DNA of 64,000 nucleotides from Dehalococcoidia bacterium. GTDB taxonomy: Bacteria; Chloroflexota; Dehalococcoidia; GIF9; UBA5629. How positions within the stretch are numbered: the first letter of the stretch is position 1; each line of letters opens with the position of its first letter. A program made the position numbers and the translations under genes. The stretch covers positions 558,001 to 622,000 of the forward strand of contig JBAZEK010000001.1 in assembly GCA_041653995.1 (NCBI GenBank), written 5' to 3'. This document shows positions 1-8,235 of the stretch, one piece after another. The notes beneath the pieces were generated by a model that saw only the letters and a list, made by a program, of their open reading frames with translations, searched no databases and was not told the origin of the DNA.

Positions 1-40
1 TTTCTTTGCTGCCAAACAAACTTGAGCTTAAGGAGGCAAT

Positions 41-1192
41 ATGAGCAACGTGGTAATCGCCGGTGTGGGGATGCATCCTTTTGGCAGGTATCCTGATAAG
101 GAGCCTGATGACATTGCTATCGAGGCTATCCTAAAGGCGCTGGAAGACGCCAACATAACATATCGAGATATCGAGTTCGTGCTGGCCGGGAAAGTCGCTT
201 TTAAGAAAGCGGGCACCGGCATCGACCTGATGATGAAAGTCGGTATGACCGGTGTGCCGATATACCAGATTAACGCCATGTGCGCGACGGGCGGCGCCAT
301 GCTGAAGCTGGCCAGGGACGCCATCAACAGCGGCTCCTGCGAAGTTGTACTGGTTTATGGATTCGATAAGTTCAAGGGAATGTTCGATGAACTGGGTGAC
401 CCCTGGCAGAATGTGCTGGGCATGAAGGCCAGCCCTGCAGCCTTTGCTACTGTGGCACAGAAATATATGAATGATTACGGCGCTACAGAAGAGGATTTCG
501 CCAGGGTGGCGGTCAAGGCACATAAAAACGGTGCAAACAACCCCTACGCGCTCTTCAGAAACATAATAACCATAGAGGACGTGCTCAAATCTCCCATGGT
601 TGCCTATCCGCTGCATCTGTATAATTTCTGCACACCGGATGATGGCGCCGCGGCGGCCATCGTTTGCAGCAAGAAGGCAGCTAAAAAATTCAACATCCGC
701 AAGCCAATAACCATCGCTGCTACCGTTATGCAGACGGCACAATACCCTCCATCCGTGGTTGAGCCCAGCAATACCTACAGTGTTAACCTCAACAAAAAGG
801 GCATCTCGGTGACCGAGCTTGCCGCTAAAAAAGCATATGAGATGGCGGGCCTCGGTCCGAAGGACATTGATGTGTGCGAGGTCCAGGATACCGAATCAGC
901 GCATGAGCTGGTCCATATCGAGCAACTCGGTCTCTGCAAACAGGGAGAGGCCTATAAACTATTACGGGAAGGTGTTTGGGATATTACGGGCCGCCTACCG
1001 GTTAATCCCAGCGGAGGGATACAGTGCAAGGGCGAACCGCCGGGCGCCTCCGGCCTGGGGCAGGTATGCGAGATCGTATGGCAGATGAGGAAACAGGCCG
1101 GACCCAGGCAGATATCCCGGGACCCCAAAGTCGGCCTGTGCCAGGTATTCGGCTGGAATCATGTGGCCGCCGTGACAATACTGAAAAAATAG
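41..1192 (+). CDS. Thiolase-fold (SCPx/lipid-transfer type) acyl-CoA protein lacking catalytic histidines
   Basis: A 383-residue protein of the SCPx/archaeal-type thiolase family, which normally cleaves or condenses acyl-CoA thioesters. The nucleophile region is intact: NAMCATGG places a cysteine at residue 81. The C-terminal half follows the family layout (GRLPVNPSGG near 317-326), but the two usual histidines are replaced: the HDAF-type motif reads VQDTES (Gln282) and the GHP motif reads GEPPGASG (Glu332). The terminal CxG/NGGG region reads CQVFGWNH. The ATG is preceded by AAGGAGG at ideal spacing. The gene converges on the DUF35/thiolase pair at 1259-3469. It is clearly a thiolase homologue; whether it is a working thiolase is doubtful. 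It might condense, cleave, or act only as a subunit. Family confident, reaction unknown. Confidence 0.85.
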   Translation: MSNVVIAGVGMHPFGRYPDKEPDDIAIEAILKALEDANITYRDIEFVLAGKVAFKKAGTGIDLMMKVGMTGVPIYQINAMCATGGAMLKLARDAINSGSCEVVLVYGFDKFKGMFDELGDPWQNVLGMKASPAAFATVAQKYMNDYGATEEDFARVAVKAHKNGANNPYALFRNIITIEDVLKSPMVAYPLHLYNFCTPDDGAAAAIVCSKKAAKKFNIRKPITIAATVMQTAQYPPSVVEPSNTYSVNLNKKGISVTELAAKKAYEMAGLGPKDIDVCEVQDTESAHELVHIEQLGLCKQGEAYKLLREGVWDITGRLPVNPSGGIQCKGEPPGASGLGQVCEIVWQMRKQAGPRQISRDPKVGLCQVFGWNHVAAVTILKK

Positions 1193-1209
1193 ACCGGGCT
1201 GGAATATAC

Positions 1210-1237
1210 AAAGAGGGGGGCGGCTGCCCCCCTCTTT
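1210..1237. terminator. Bidirectional hairpin terminator between convergent genes
   Basis: A perfect 11-bp stem (AAAGAGGGGGG at 1210-1220, CCCCCCTCTTT at 1227-1237) with a 6-nt loop lies between the stop of the thiolase gene at 1192 and the stop of the convergent gene at 1259. The arm ends give a T-run in both directions, so it can serve both transcripts. Confidence 0.85.
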
Positions 1238-1258
1238 CTTTACTTAAATCGGGCGAGG

Positions 1259-2251
1259 TTATTTCTTAGAACGCGCCACCGAGCGGGCCATACGGTCCAG
1301 TTTGAAAATAGTGGTGAACTCCATGTTCTTGCTGATCCACAGTCTTTTCATAATGATGGAATCGGTGATGGCGCCGCGGTAAGCCAAGCCGTCCGCCAGT
1401 ACCTTAGGATCTTTGGCCACCACAACGAAATCGGGTTTGGTCAGTTTCTTCTCTTCCACCCTGATATCGCCATTATTGATGATGATGGCGAACTCACCGC
1501 CGGTGGTTTTAACCTTGATATCACGCTTCCATCCGGCGATGTCCTTGCGGGCGCGCTCGGTCTGGTTCATCATCTTGATCACGGACTTGATCTCTTTAAG
1601 CGCCTTATCATAGGCGGTTTTATCCGCTGCGGTGGGTTTTTTCAGGGTCGGTTCAACCGCACCCTCCCAGTTGATCTGAGATGCAAGCAGGCCCTTTCTG
1701 GCGACCTGGGCCCTGGTCAGCTCTTTGGTGGGAACGCAGAAGATATCGCTGATCTCACCGTTGCGCTCGTCCCTGAAAACGACCTTGACCTCGGTCCCCT
1801 TCTTGATGATACCGGGCGCAAGTATGCCGGTGGTGGTATAAACATTCACGCTGAGCGCGGTATCCGCACCCTGCAGCACCACGCGACCCCTGCCATAAGG
1901 CGCCATCTTGAGAAAGAGCGAGTTGGCGAAATAGGTGATGGGTGGGGTGCTGAGCATCTTGCCCACCTGCCCCACCTCTACGATCTTGGTGGGGGCAAAA
2001 TTGCAATCCGGGCAATGCGTCTGGAAGGGAGGGCACCTGACCAGGCCGCATTTAGTGCATTTGCAGCCCAGAATTTTCTTATCGTCCCTGATGCCGAGGA
2101 AGAACTGCGAAAACTCGCCCTTGCTCCTCTGATAAAAGGTGTACATGGCGTCATTGACAATTAAATATTTTTGCTTGTCGATGGTCAGAACGTGCGAGCC
2201 TTTGTCCGGTATATACTCCGGAGCAATAACTTTCTCTTTTATCTTTGCCAT
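1259..2251 (-). CDS. DUF35 (zinc ribbon + OB-fold) protein fused to a C-terminal SCP2-like domain
   Basis: A 330-residue protein. Residues about 30-190 look like a DUF35 partner protein: a helix (about 36-55), a zinc ribbon with C65xxC68 and C80xxC83 (extra Cys at 63 and 73), then an OB-fold with a late GTEVKVVFRDE strand. Residues about 235-330 resemble an SCP2 sterol-carrier domain (GEFAIIINNGDIRVEE, then KPDFVVVAKD and a LAYRGAITDS turn). DUF35 proteins are known obligate partners of thiolase-fold enzymes, for example the Ltp2 aldolase partner, BbsA with BbsB, and archaeal HMG-CoA synthase complexes. The gene directly follows the thiolase-fold gene at 2273, 21 bases away, so a complex is likely. 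The ATG has a GGAAGGAG ribosome site. The SCP2 fusion suggests a lipid-like or bulky acyl-CoA substrate (inference). Confidence 0.85.
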   Translation of the reverse strand: MAKIKEKVIAPEYIPDKGSHVLTIDKQKYLIVNDAMYTFYQRSKGEFSQFFLGIRDDKKILGCKCTKCGLVRCPPFQTHCPDCNFAPTKIVEVGQVGKMLSTPPITYFANSLFLKMAPYGRGRVVLQGADTALSVNVYTTTGILAPGIIKKGTEVKVVFRDERNGEISDIFCVPTKELTRAQVARKGLLASQINWEGAVEPTLKKPTAADKTAYDKALKEIKSVIKMMNQTERARKDIAGWKRDIKVKTTGGEFAIIINNGDIRVEEKKLTKPDFVVVAKDPKVLADGLAYRGAITDSIIMKRLWISKNMEFTTIFKLDRMARSVARSKK

Positions 2252-2272
2252 TTCAATTATCTCCTTCCTCGC

Positions 2273-3469
2273 TTAATCATGTTCCAGGATGCAGACAGCC
2301 GTGTACTGGGCGATGGTGCTGCCCGTCCCGTGCACGAGCGCGGTCTTTTTCTTGCGCTTTATCAGCTCATTGCGCGCCGACCATGCAGACATGACGTTGC
2401 TTGCGCCCACGGCATGGCCGCAGTAAATCAGGCCGCCGCAGGGATTAACCAGATATTCTCCGCCCGGAAGCATCAGGCCGTCGTCGATGAGCGCATCGGC
2501 ATTACCGCGCGGAACCAGATCGAACTCCGACATGGTGATCTCGAGCTGGTGTACGAAGGCATCGTGCAGCTCGACAATATCAATGGCCTTAAGGGGATTC
2601 TTGATGCCCGCCATTTTATATGCCCGATGCGAAGCAAGGTAGTCGGACATGATGCGCGGCATGACCTTCTGTTTTTTACCTGCGAAGGAGTGCTCATTGG
2701 CCTCACCCACGCCTGTTATCCAGATTACCGGCTTGCCCGTGTTCCTGGAGATCGCTTTGGCGGTGTCTTCCTCTGCCAGAATCAGGGCGGCAGCGCCTTC
2801 GGTATATACACAGATCTCCAGTTCTTTGAAGGGATAGACTATTAATCGTGAATTCATGACCTCCTCAGGCGTAACCTGGTCATGCTGGCGTTGGGCGTAC
2901 TTGTTGTTTTTGGCGTACTGACTGAGCACGGACGATATCTTGGCCGTCACCTTGGGTTTAAGGTCTTTGGGGTGCTCATCCATATAGGCCAGCACAACCT
3001 CGGCATAGCTGTCCGCCGCCGTCCATCCGAGCTGCTGCTCGAAGAAGCTGTCGCCCGACCAGCCGATGGTCTTGATCACCTCGGGAGTGGCGGACATGGA
3101 GAGGAAATCGAAACAATCGGTGCATTTCTCCACACCCAGAACAAGGGCGGTCTTGAACCTGCCGGCCGCGAGATAGGCGTGCGCCGCTGAGATGGTATAG
3201 GCGCCTGTGGCGCCGCCCGTGCTGACGCGCATGCCGAATTTGTCCTGCATGCCGATAATACCCTGCAGCGGATGCTCGGGGATGCAGGTCCGTTCGAAGA
3301 TATCATTATAGATAGCATAGAAAACGGCATCGACATCCTTAATAGGAATCTTGGCATCCTTAACCACCTCTCTGGTGGCCATCTGTGCAAGCTCGTAATA
3401 GGTCTTCTCGTTCCATTTGGCTTTGAAGGGGGTAACAGCCGCACCTACAATGCCAACCCTTTTGGACAT
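2273..3469 (-). CDS. Thiolase-fold protein without the nucleophilic cysteine (Ltp2-like aldolase candidate)
   Basis: A 398-residue SCPx-type thiolase homologue. The C-terminal catalytic motifs are present: ELHDAF with His302 and NPCGGLIYCGHAVGAS with His352, then HGTGSTIAQY. The nucleophile loop, however, reads RVSTGGATGAY, so Gly86 stands where the catalytic cysteine of CASG should be. Loss of this cysteine together with an adjacent DUF35 gene is the pattern described for Ltp2, a retro-aldolase with a thiolase fold that removes side-chain units from steroid acyl-CoAs. I infer a similar C-C bond cleaving role on a beta-hydroxyacyl-CoA, but a non-catalytic or acyl-binding role is possible. It starts at an ATG with AAGGAGG upstream and is first in a two-gene transcript with its own promoter. 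Confidence 0.85.
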   Translation of the reverse strand: MSKRVGIVGAAVTPFKAKWNEKTYYELAQMATREVVKDAKIPIKDVDAVFYAIYNDIFERTCIPEHPLQGIIGMQDKFGMRVSTGGATGAYTISAAHAYLAAGRFKTALVLGVEKCTDCFDFLSMSATPEVIKTIGWSGDSFFEQQLGWTAADSYAEVVLAYMDEHPKDLKPKVTAKISSVLSQYAKNNKYAQRQHDQVTPEEVMNSRLIVYPFKELEICVYTEGAAALILAEEDTAKAISRNTGKPVIWITGVGEANEHSFAGKKQKVMPRIMSDYLASHRAYKMAGIKNPLKAIDIVELHDAFVHQLEITMSEFDLVPRGNADALIDDGLMLPGGEYLVNPCGGLIYCGHAVGASNVMSAWSARNELIKRKKKTALVHGTGSTIAQYTAVCILEHD

Positions 3470-3502
3470 GGTACTACCTCCTTATATATAAAGAATCGAC
3501 AT

Positions 3503-3531
3503 ATTCTATATGAGTTTGATTGATTATTCAA
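3503..3531 (-). promoter_or_regulatory. Sigma70-type promoter for the thiolase/DUF35 pair
   Basis: On the minus strand TTGAAT (3526-3531), a 17-nt spacer and TAGAAT (3503-3508). The -35 box overlaps the stop codon of the upstream gene. Transcription would start about 20-25 nt before the AAGGAGG ribosome site of the thiolase gene. Confidence 0.55.
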
Positions 3532-4565
3532 TTGAAAACGCCGGCCAACTTCTTCTCAATGCCCTCCGCCTCTTTTACCATCCTCTCGATCACCTCTTTG
3601 ACCGTGGGCTCGTCCTTGACCAGGCCGGTGCACTGCCCTACCGGCAGCACACCCCTCTTAAGGTCGCCCTCTTCCGTAGCGCGCTGGAAGTTCTTGGAGG
3701 CGTTTGCCAGGAAGGCAAGCTGTCTGGCGTTCTTCCAGCCGGAGAGCGCCGCGCCTATCATGAGCTTGTAGAACGGCAGGTTGATCATCTTCGCGATGTC
3801 CTGTCCATTGACAAATGCAGCGGGCAGGTCAAGCCCTCTCTGCTCTACCCGTTTGGCGGTATCGGTCTTGAGCACACGGCAATACAGTCCATCGAAACGC
3901 TTCGAGTACAAAGTGTCGGTGACATCCTTGGTACGGGACAGGTCTTTGTAGTTCTGGTGCAGTGGGCTTTCCCTGGTCGTCATGAATCTTGTACCCATGG
4001 CCACCCCTTCCGCGCCCAGTGCCAGCGCAGCCGCCAAACCGCGGCCGTCCGCGATTCCACCGGCGGCGACGACCGGTATGGTGAGGACATTAACCAGGCT
4101 GGGAATAAGGCAGAAAGTGGTCACGAATTCGCCGTGGGCTGCGGCTTCGTTGCCCGTGGCGATAACGGCGTCGCATCCATATTCCTCGGCCCGCTTGGCA
4201 TGACGGGAGCTTACCACGGTGGCAATGACCTTGCCGCCGTATTTATGCGCCTCCTTTACCAGCCAGTCTCCCTTGCCCAGGGCGAAATTGATCACCGGCA
4301 CCTGCTCCTCCAGCAGAACCTTTGCGGATTCCGCAGCACCAGGGAACATCAGGGCCGAATTGGCCCCGAAGGGCTTGTCCGTAAGCTTGCGGATCTTCTT
4401 AACGGCCTCACGCACCGCATCTTTGTCCAGGGGGCCTGTGGCGAGTATGCCCATACCTCCAGCGTTGGAAACGGCGGCCACCATCTCGGGAGTACTGATC
4501 CAGCTCATACCTGACAGAAAGATAGGGTACTGGATCCCCAACATCTCCGTAATTCTTGTTTTCAT
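3528..4565 (-). CDS. Nitronate monooxygenase / FabK-like FMN enzyme (NPD family)
   Basis: A 345-residue FMN-dependent TIM-barrel protein of the 2-nitropropane dioxygenase family. The N-terminus (ITEMLGIQYPIFLSGMSW, then a NAGGMGILATG loop), the AAGGIADGRGLAAALALGAEGVAMGT phosphate-binding region around 180-205 (shown here only as landmarks) and the GNEAAAHGEF motif carrying the conserved histidine all fit. Members include nitronate monooxygenases, FabK enoyl-ACP reductases and poorly known oxidoreductases of acyl-CoA clusters. Position between a TetR regulator and the thiolase pair suggests an oxidoreductase acting on an acyl-CoA rather than nitroalkane detoxification (inference). ATG with AGGAGG six bases upstream. 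Confidence 0.85.
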   Translation of the reverse strand: MKTRITEMLGIQYPIFLSGMSWISTPEMVAAVSNAGGMGILATGPLDKDAVREAVKKIRKLTDKPFGANSALMFPGAAESAKVLLEEQVPVINFALGKGDWLVKEAHKYGGKVIATVVSSRHAKRAEEYGCDAVIATGNEAAAHGEFVTTFCLIPSLVNVLTIPVVAAGGIADGRGLAAALALGAEGVAMGTRFMTTRESPLHQNYKDLSRTKDVTDTLYSKRFDGLYCRVLKTDTAKRVEQRGLDLPAAFVNGQDIAKMINLPFYKLMIGAALSGWKNARQLAFLANASKNFQRATEEGDLKRGVLPVGQCTGLVKDEPTVKEVIERMVKEAEGIEKKLAGVFN

Positions 4566-4597
4566 GGTGCTCCTCCTGATAGTTAATTAATCTGTAT

Positions 4598-4608
4598 ATT
4601 GTAACAAT
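4598..4608. promoter_or_regulatory. Short palindrome between tetR-type gene and NPD gene
   Basis: ATTGTAACAAT is an 11-base palindrome with one central base in the 46-bp gap after the regulator gene. It could be an operator, or part of a promoter (TACAAT on the minus strand). Short enough to arise by chance. Confidence 0.25.
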
Positions 4609-4611
4609 CTC

Positions 4612-5271
4612 TTACTTTTTAAGCAGGCTGCTAATCCCGCCGAGCATGAACGATATGGATCTCTGAGCTATAGTATCGATATCCTCCGGTGGATTCTGCC
4701 ACAGGAAGTAGTAGCAGGCTATTCTTTCGTATATCCCAAGTATGCATACACCAACCATCTCGGGGATTAAGTCGTCAACGGGATCTATCCCCTGTTCCCT
4801 GCTTGCTTGAAGAAACGCCTCCTTGATATCATCCGTAAGCTTGAAGAACAGTTGCCTCCTCTGTTCTTCCACTTCCACGCTTTGGCCGACAGATTCCCTG
4901 AAAAAAATTGCGATCCACTCCGGGTGACTCCCGCAAAAATTTTTTAAGAAGGCAAACGAGATATTCTTAAATCTGTCAAAGGAAAATCCGGTCCTTTTAA
5001 ACTCATCGGCGAGCAGTTTCCTCAATTGATGCCCAATTTCCTGCATCAATATGATGAGCAAATCTTCCTTGTTCTTAAAATAGAAATATACGGCGCCCGT
5101 GGAAACCTCGGCCAGATCAGCTATCTCCTCAATGCTTGTCTGATGGTACCCCTTTTGCGCAAACAGAGTCTCGGCAGCCTTGAGAATGGTATTATACTTT
5201 TGTTCCTTTTCTCTCAGTCGCCGCAATGCACTGCGTGAAGGTATAGTTACTTGATCGCTTGATTGTGCCAT
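4612..5271 (-). CDS. TetR/AcrR-family transcriptional regulator
   Basis: A 219-residue TetR-family repressor. The N-terminal helix-turn-helix is typical: ILKAAETLFAQKGYHQTS, then IEEIADLAEVSTGAVYFYF with the family's YxxFxxKEDLL continuation. The rest is an all-helical ligand-binding domain ending in a FMLGGISSLL helix. The frame is open further upstream, but an earlier start would overlap the acyl-CoA dehydrogenase gene heavily, so I take the ATG at 5271 (MAQSSDQ), 16 bases after that gene's stop. Regulators of this kind in beta-oxidation clusters (FadR, PsrA, LiuR-like roles) respond to acyl-CoAs. The likely targets are the promoters at 14678-14706 and 3503-3531, which is untested inference. 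Confidence 0.9.
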   Translation of the reverse strand: MAQSSDQVTIPSRSALRRLREKEQKYNTILKAAETLFAQKGYHQTSIEEIADLAEVSTGAVYFYFKNKEDLLIILMQEIGHQLRKLLADEFKRTGFSFDRFKNISFAFLKNFCGSHPEWIAIFFRESVGQSVEVEEQRRQLFFKLTDDIKEAFLQASREQGIDPVDDLIPEMVGVCILGIYERIACYYFLWQNPPEDIDTIAQRSISFMLGGISSLLKK

Positions 5272-5287
5272 AGACAGCCCCGTTACT

Positions 5288-6424
5288 TTAAAAACCCTCA
5301 ATCCGCGAAACGATCTCAAGCATGACCTCATCCGCGCCGCCGCCGATGGACATGACCCGGACATCCCGGAAATAGCGCGAGATGAGCGTCTCGTTCATTA
5401 ACCCCATCCCTCCGAACATCTGCAGGCACCCGGTGGCAACTTCAGATATCAGCTGCCCTGCCAGCAGTTTGCCCATGGAAACTTCCCGCGTAGCGTCCCG
5501 GTCTTCCATCTTCAACCGGACGATGTGGTAGGTCAGTTGTCTCAGGGCTTCATTCCTGGTAATCCAGTCCGCCAGTCTGTGCCTCAAGACCTGCTTGGTG
5601 ATGAGGGGTTTACCGAACACTATGCGCTGGCGAATATAGTCCACCGTCAGGGCGATCATATCCTGTACGGCCGAACAGGTCCCGGGCAATACGGCGAACC
5701 TCTCATGCTGGAACTGCTTCATCTGGATGATGAAACCCTCCCTGTCGTCGCCGATCAGGTTTTCCGCAGGCACTTTAACATCATCGAAAAAGAGCTCTGC
5801 CGTATCACTGCTCCACAGCCCGATTTTATCCAGTTTCTTGCTGACCTGAAAACCTTTGAGATTGGTAGGGACCACGAAGAGCCCGAATTGATGATACCCT
5901 TCTCCCTCATCAGTTCTGGCAAGCAGGGTGAGGAAATCAGCCTGCACACCGTTGGTGATGAAGGTCTTCGATCCGTTCAGGAGATAGTAGTCGCCTTTCT
6001 TCACCGCTTTGCTCTTCATGGCCCGGACATCGGAGCCTGCATCCGGCTCGGTCACGGCAATGGCGCAGACCATGTCACCGGCGATGGCAGGCCTGAGGTA
6101 GGTCTCCTTGAGGTACTCGCTCCCAGTGGCTGCGATTGCCGGTGTGGCCATGTTCGTCTGGACTGCGATAGCCGTGGAAACACCCATGCCCTTGATATGC
6201 CCGATCTCTTCCAGCATGACCGTCTCAAACCAGTAATCCAGTCCCCCTCCCCCATATTTAGGATCGTAGCGAATGCCCAGGAAACCCAGGTCGCCCATCT
6301 TCTTGAAAAGCTCGTGAAGGGGTGCTGTCGTCTTTTCCCACTCATTCATGTGGGGATTGATCTCCTTATCGACAAACTTCTTTATCGATGCCCTGAAAGC
6401 ATCATGCGTCTCGTTGAAATACAT
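5288..6424 (-). CDS. Acyl-CoA dehydrogenase
   Basis: A 378-residue flavoprotein of the acyl-CoA dehydrogenase family, which introduces an alpha-beta double bond and passes electrons to ETF. Landmarks: TEPDAGSDVRAMKSKA (substrate/FAD loop), NGSKTFITNG, QFQHERF and RQRIVFGKPL in the helical domain, and the C-terminal FGGMGLMNE segment. The usual IYEGT motif, whose Glu is the catalytic base in medium-chain enzymes, is IGGGADE here, as in long-chain/isovaleryl-type members that take the base from a different helix; I cannot identify that alternative base with certainty. ATG with AAGGAGA upstream. It sits between the acyl-CoA ligase and the TetR gene, consistent with the first oxidation step after activation. 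Confidence 0.9.
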   Translation of the reverse strand: MYFNETHDAFRASIKKFVDKEINPHMNEWEKTTAPLHELFKKMGDLGFLGIRYDPKYGGGGLDYWFETVMLEEIGHIKGMGVSTAIAVQTNMATPAIAATGSEYLKETYLRPAIAGDMVCAIAVTEPDAGSDVRAMKSKAVKKGDYYLLNGSKTFITNGVQADFLTLLARTDEGEGYHQFGLFVVPTNLKGFQVSKKLDKIGLWSSDTAELFFDDVKVPAENLIGDDREGFIIQMKQFQHERFAVLPGTCSAVQDMIALTVDYIRQRIVFGKPLITKQVLRHRLADWITRNEALRQLTYHIVRLKMEDRDATREVSMGKLLAGQLISEVATGCLQMFGGMGLMNETLISRYFRDVRVMSIGGGADEVMLEIVSRIEGF

Positions 6425-6465
6425 GGATCATTCTCCTTATCCAGACGGTATTTGGTGTGCTGAAT

Positions 6466-8163
6466 TTATCTGAGCGCCTTTTTATCCACTTTACCCACAG
6501 CGGTAAGAGGTAACGCCTCCATAAATACAATCATTTTGGGGACCTTGTAGGGCGCCAGGTCTTCCTTGCAATACTCGAGTATGTCCTTTTTAACTTGTTC
6601 CTGATCTTTGGCCTGCGCATATTTGGTGAGCTGGATAACCGCTTTCACGATCTGGCTGTCGGGACGGTCCGGGTTGACTATCCCCACGATCGCGCACGAC
6701 TCGACTGCCGGATGCGCGCTGAGCACTTCCTCCACTTCGCGTGAGAACACTTTATATCCGCCTACGATCAGCATGTCCTTTGTCCTGTCTGCAATATAGA
6801 AGTACCCGTCCTCATCCATCCTCGCCACATCGCCGGTATAGAGCCATTTAGCGCCCTGGAATTCTCTCAGGGTATTGTCCGTCTCTTCCGGCTTGTTGTG
6901 ATACCCTTTCATCACCTGGGGTCCGAGAACGATGATCTCGCCGACTTCACCCAGGGCGACCTCTTTCTTTCCGGTTTCAACATCGACCAGCTTGACATGG
7001 GTGCTCTGGAGAGGTACTCCAACCGAGAGTATCTTCTTCTTCCCCTTTAAAGGATTCATCGTGATGATCGGGCTGGCCTCGGTCATTCCGTAGAGCTCAA
7101 CCACCTTGCCCTGGCCCACGATAGCTTCGAGGGCGTTGATGGCCTCCTTGGAAAACGGCGATGCGCCGGAAATGCAGGCCTTACAGGAAGAGAAATCGAT
7201 CTTGGAAAATGCCGGGTCGTCTATCAGCATCTGGTAGAGAGACGGGACCATGAGCATCATCATCGGAGGGTGCTCCGAGATCTCTTTACATATATTCTTG
7301 GTGTTCCTGGGATCCGGGATCAGGCACTGGGTGAAGGCCAGCGACATGGAGACCATGCCGAAATAGAGTCCCGCCATGTGGAAGAAGGGGAAGCCCGAGC
7401 AGACGGTGCCGCCGTTCATTTGGAGATCGAGCCACTGTTTTCCCTGTGTGAGATTGGAAACCATATTCCGATGGGTGAGGACCGCGCCCTTGGGAGTGCC
7501 CGTAGTGCCGCCGGTATACTGTATCAGGCAGGTATCATCGAGCTTGACGGACGGCCTGGGAATATCGGGCAGACTATTCGCGATAAGATCTTTGAAAGAC
7601 ACTACCTCTTTTCCCGCGATCGGCTCCACTTTTCCGGAGGGAATCTTCTTCAATAATTTGCCCAGGATGGCCTTGACCGGGGGGAGATAGTCCGCGATGT
7701 TAGTTGTTATGATGCAGGTTACTTTGGGTATATCGTTTTTTATCTTCTGCACGCGGTTTTCATAGATCGCATCCAGCGTTACCAGCACTTTGGCGCCTGC
7801 ATCATTCAATTGGTAGGCCATCTCCTTGGGAGTGAGAAGGGGAGAGACGCCTGTGACCACGCACCCTGCACGCAGGGCCCCCGCCAGGGCGATGAGATAC
7901 TGAGGAAGGTTGGGGAGATTGATTCCCACCACATCACCCGGGTTGCATCCCTGTTTGCGGAGATATGACGCAAACCTCATCGAGAGCCGGTCAAGCTCTT
8001 TATATGTGAATTTAACCCCGAGAAAATGGAAGGCCACCACCTCCGGCCGGAATTTCAGTCCCCTCTCCAGCATATCCACGTATGTCTCATCCACTGCTTT
8101 TATCTCCGCGCTTAACGGCGGATCGTACCACTTGCCCCAGGGTTTTTCATCGTATACTGTCAT
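6466..8163 (-). CDS. AMP-forming acyl-CoA ligase (FadD-like)
   Basis: A 565-residue member of the ANL adenylating superfamily that makes acyl-CoA from a carboxylic acid, ATP and CoA. Motifs in order: P-loop YTGGTTGTPKGAVLTH, YGMTEASPI, GEIIVLGPQVMKGY, YTGDVARMDEDGYFY, hinge DRTKDMLIVGGYKV, and C-terminal LTAVGKVDKKALR with the catalytic lysine. Length and motifs match medium/long-chain or aryl-CoA ligases; substrate cannot be read from the sequence. ATG preceded by AAAGGAGG. It lies between the AtuA-like gene and the acyl-CoA dehydrogenase on the same strand, so it probably supplies the island's acyl-CoA substrate. Confidence 0.92.
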   Translation of the reverse strand: MTVYDEKPWGKWYDPPLSAEIKAVDETYVDMLERGLKFRPEVVAFHFLGVKFTYKELDRLSMRFASYLRKQGCNPGDVVGINLPNLPQYLIALAGALRAGCVVTGVSPLLTPKEMAYQLNDAGAKVLVTLDAIYENRVQKIKNDIPKVTCIITTNIADYLPPVKAILGKLLKKIPSGKVEPIAGKEVVSFKDLIANSLPDIPRPSVKLDDTCLIQYTGGTTGTPKGAVLTHRNMVSNLTQGKQWLDLQMNGGTVCSGFPFFHMAGLYFGMVSMSLAFTQCLIPDPRNTKNICKEISEHPPMMMLMVPSLYQMLIDDPAFSKIDFSSCKACISGASPFSKEAINALEAIVGQGKVVELYGMTEASPIITMNPLKGKKKILSVGVPLQSTHVKLVDVETGKKEVALGEVGEIIVLGPQVMKGYHNKPEETDNTLREFQGAKWLYTGDVARMDEDGYFYIADRTKDMLIVGGYKVFSREVEEVLSAHPAVESCAIVGIVNPDRPDSQIVKAVIQLTKYAQAKDQEQVKKDILEYCKEDLAPYKVPKMIVFMEALPLTAVGKVDKKALR

Positions 8164-8235
8164 CTAACAACCTCCTTTCCTGCCGGGCGGCTTCTTGCCC
8201 TCCGGCAATATTTTATCCGCGATGAGTGTAAACAA

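Noticed and set aside
3510..4514. 334-codon open frame antisense to the NPD-family gene
   Set aside because: Sits fully on a conserved gene; low-complexity, shadow of GC-rich codon use.
5525..6463. 312-codon open frame antisense to the acyl-CoA dehydrogenase
   Set aside because: Shadow frame; the dehydrogenase motifs on the other strand are unambiguous.
8181..8207. Hairpin between the AtuA-like gene and acyl-CoA ligase as a terminator
   Set aside because: TGCCGG/CCGGCA with alternative pairings is weak and lacks a T-run; left out of the features.
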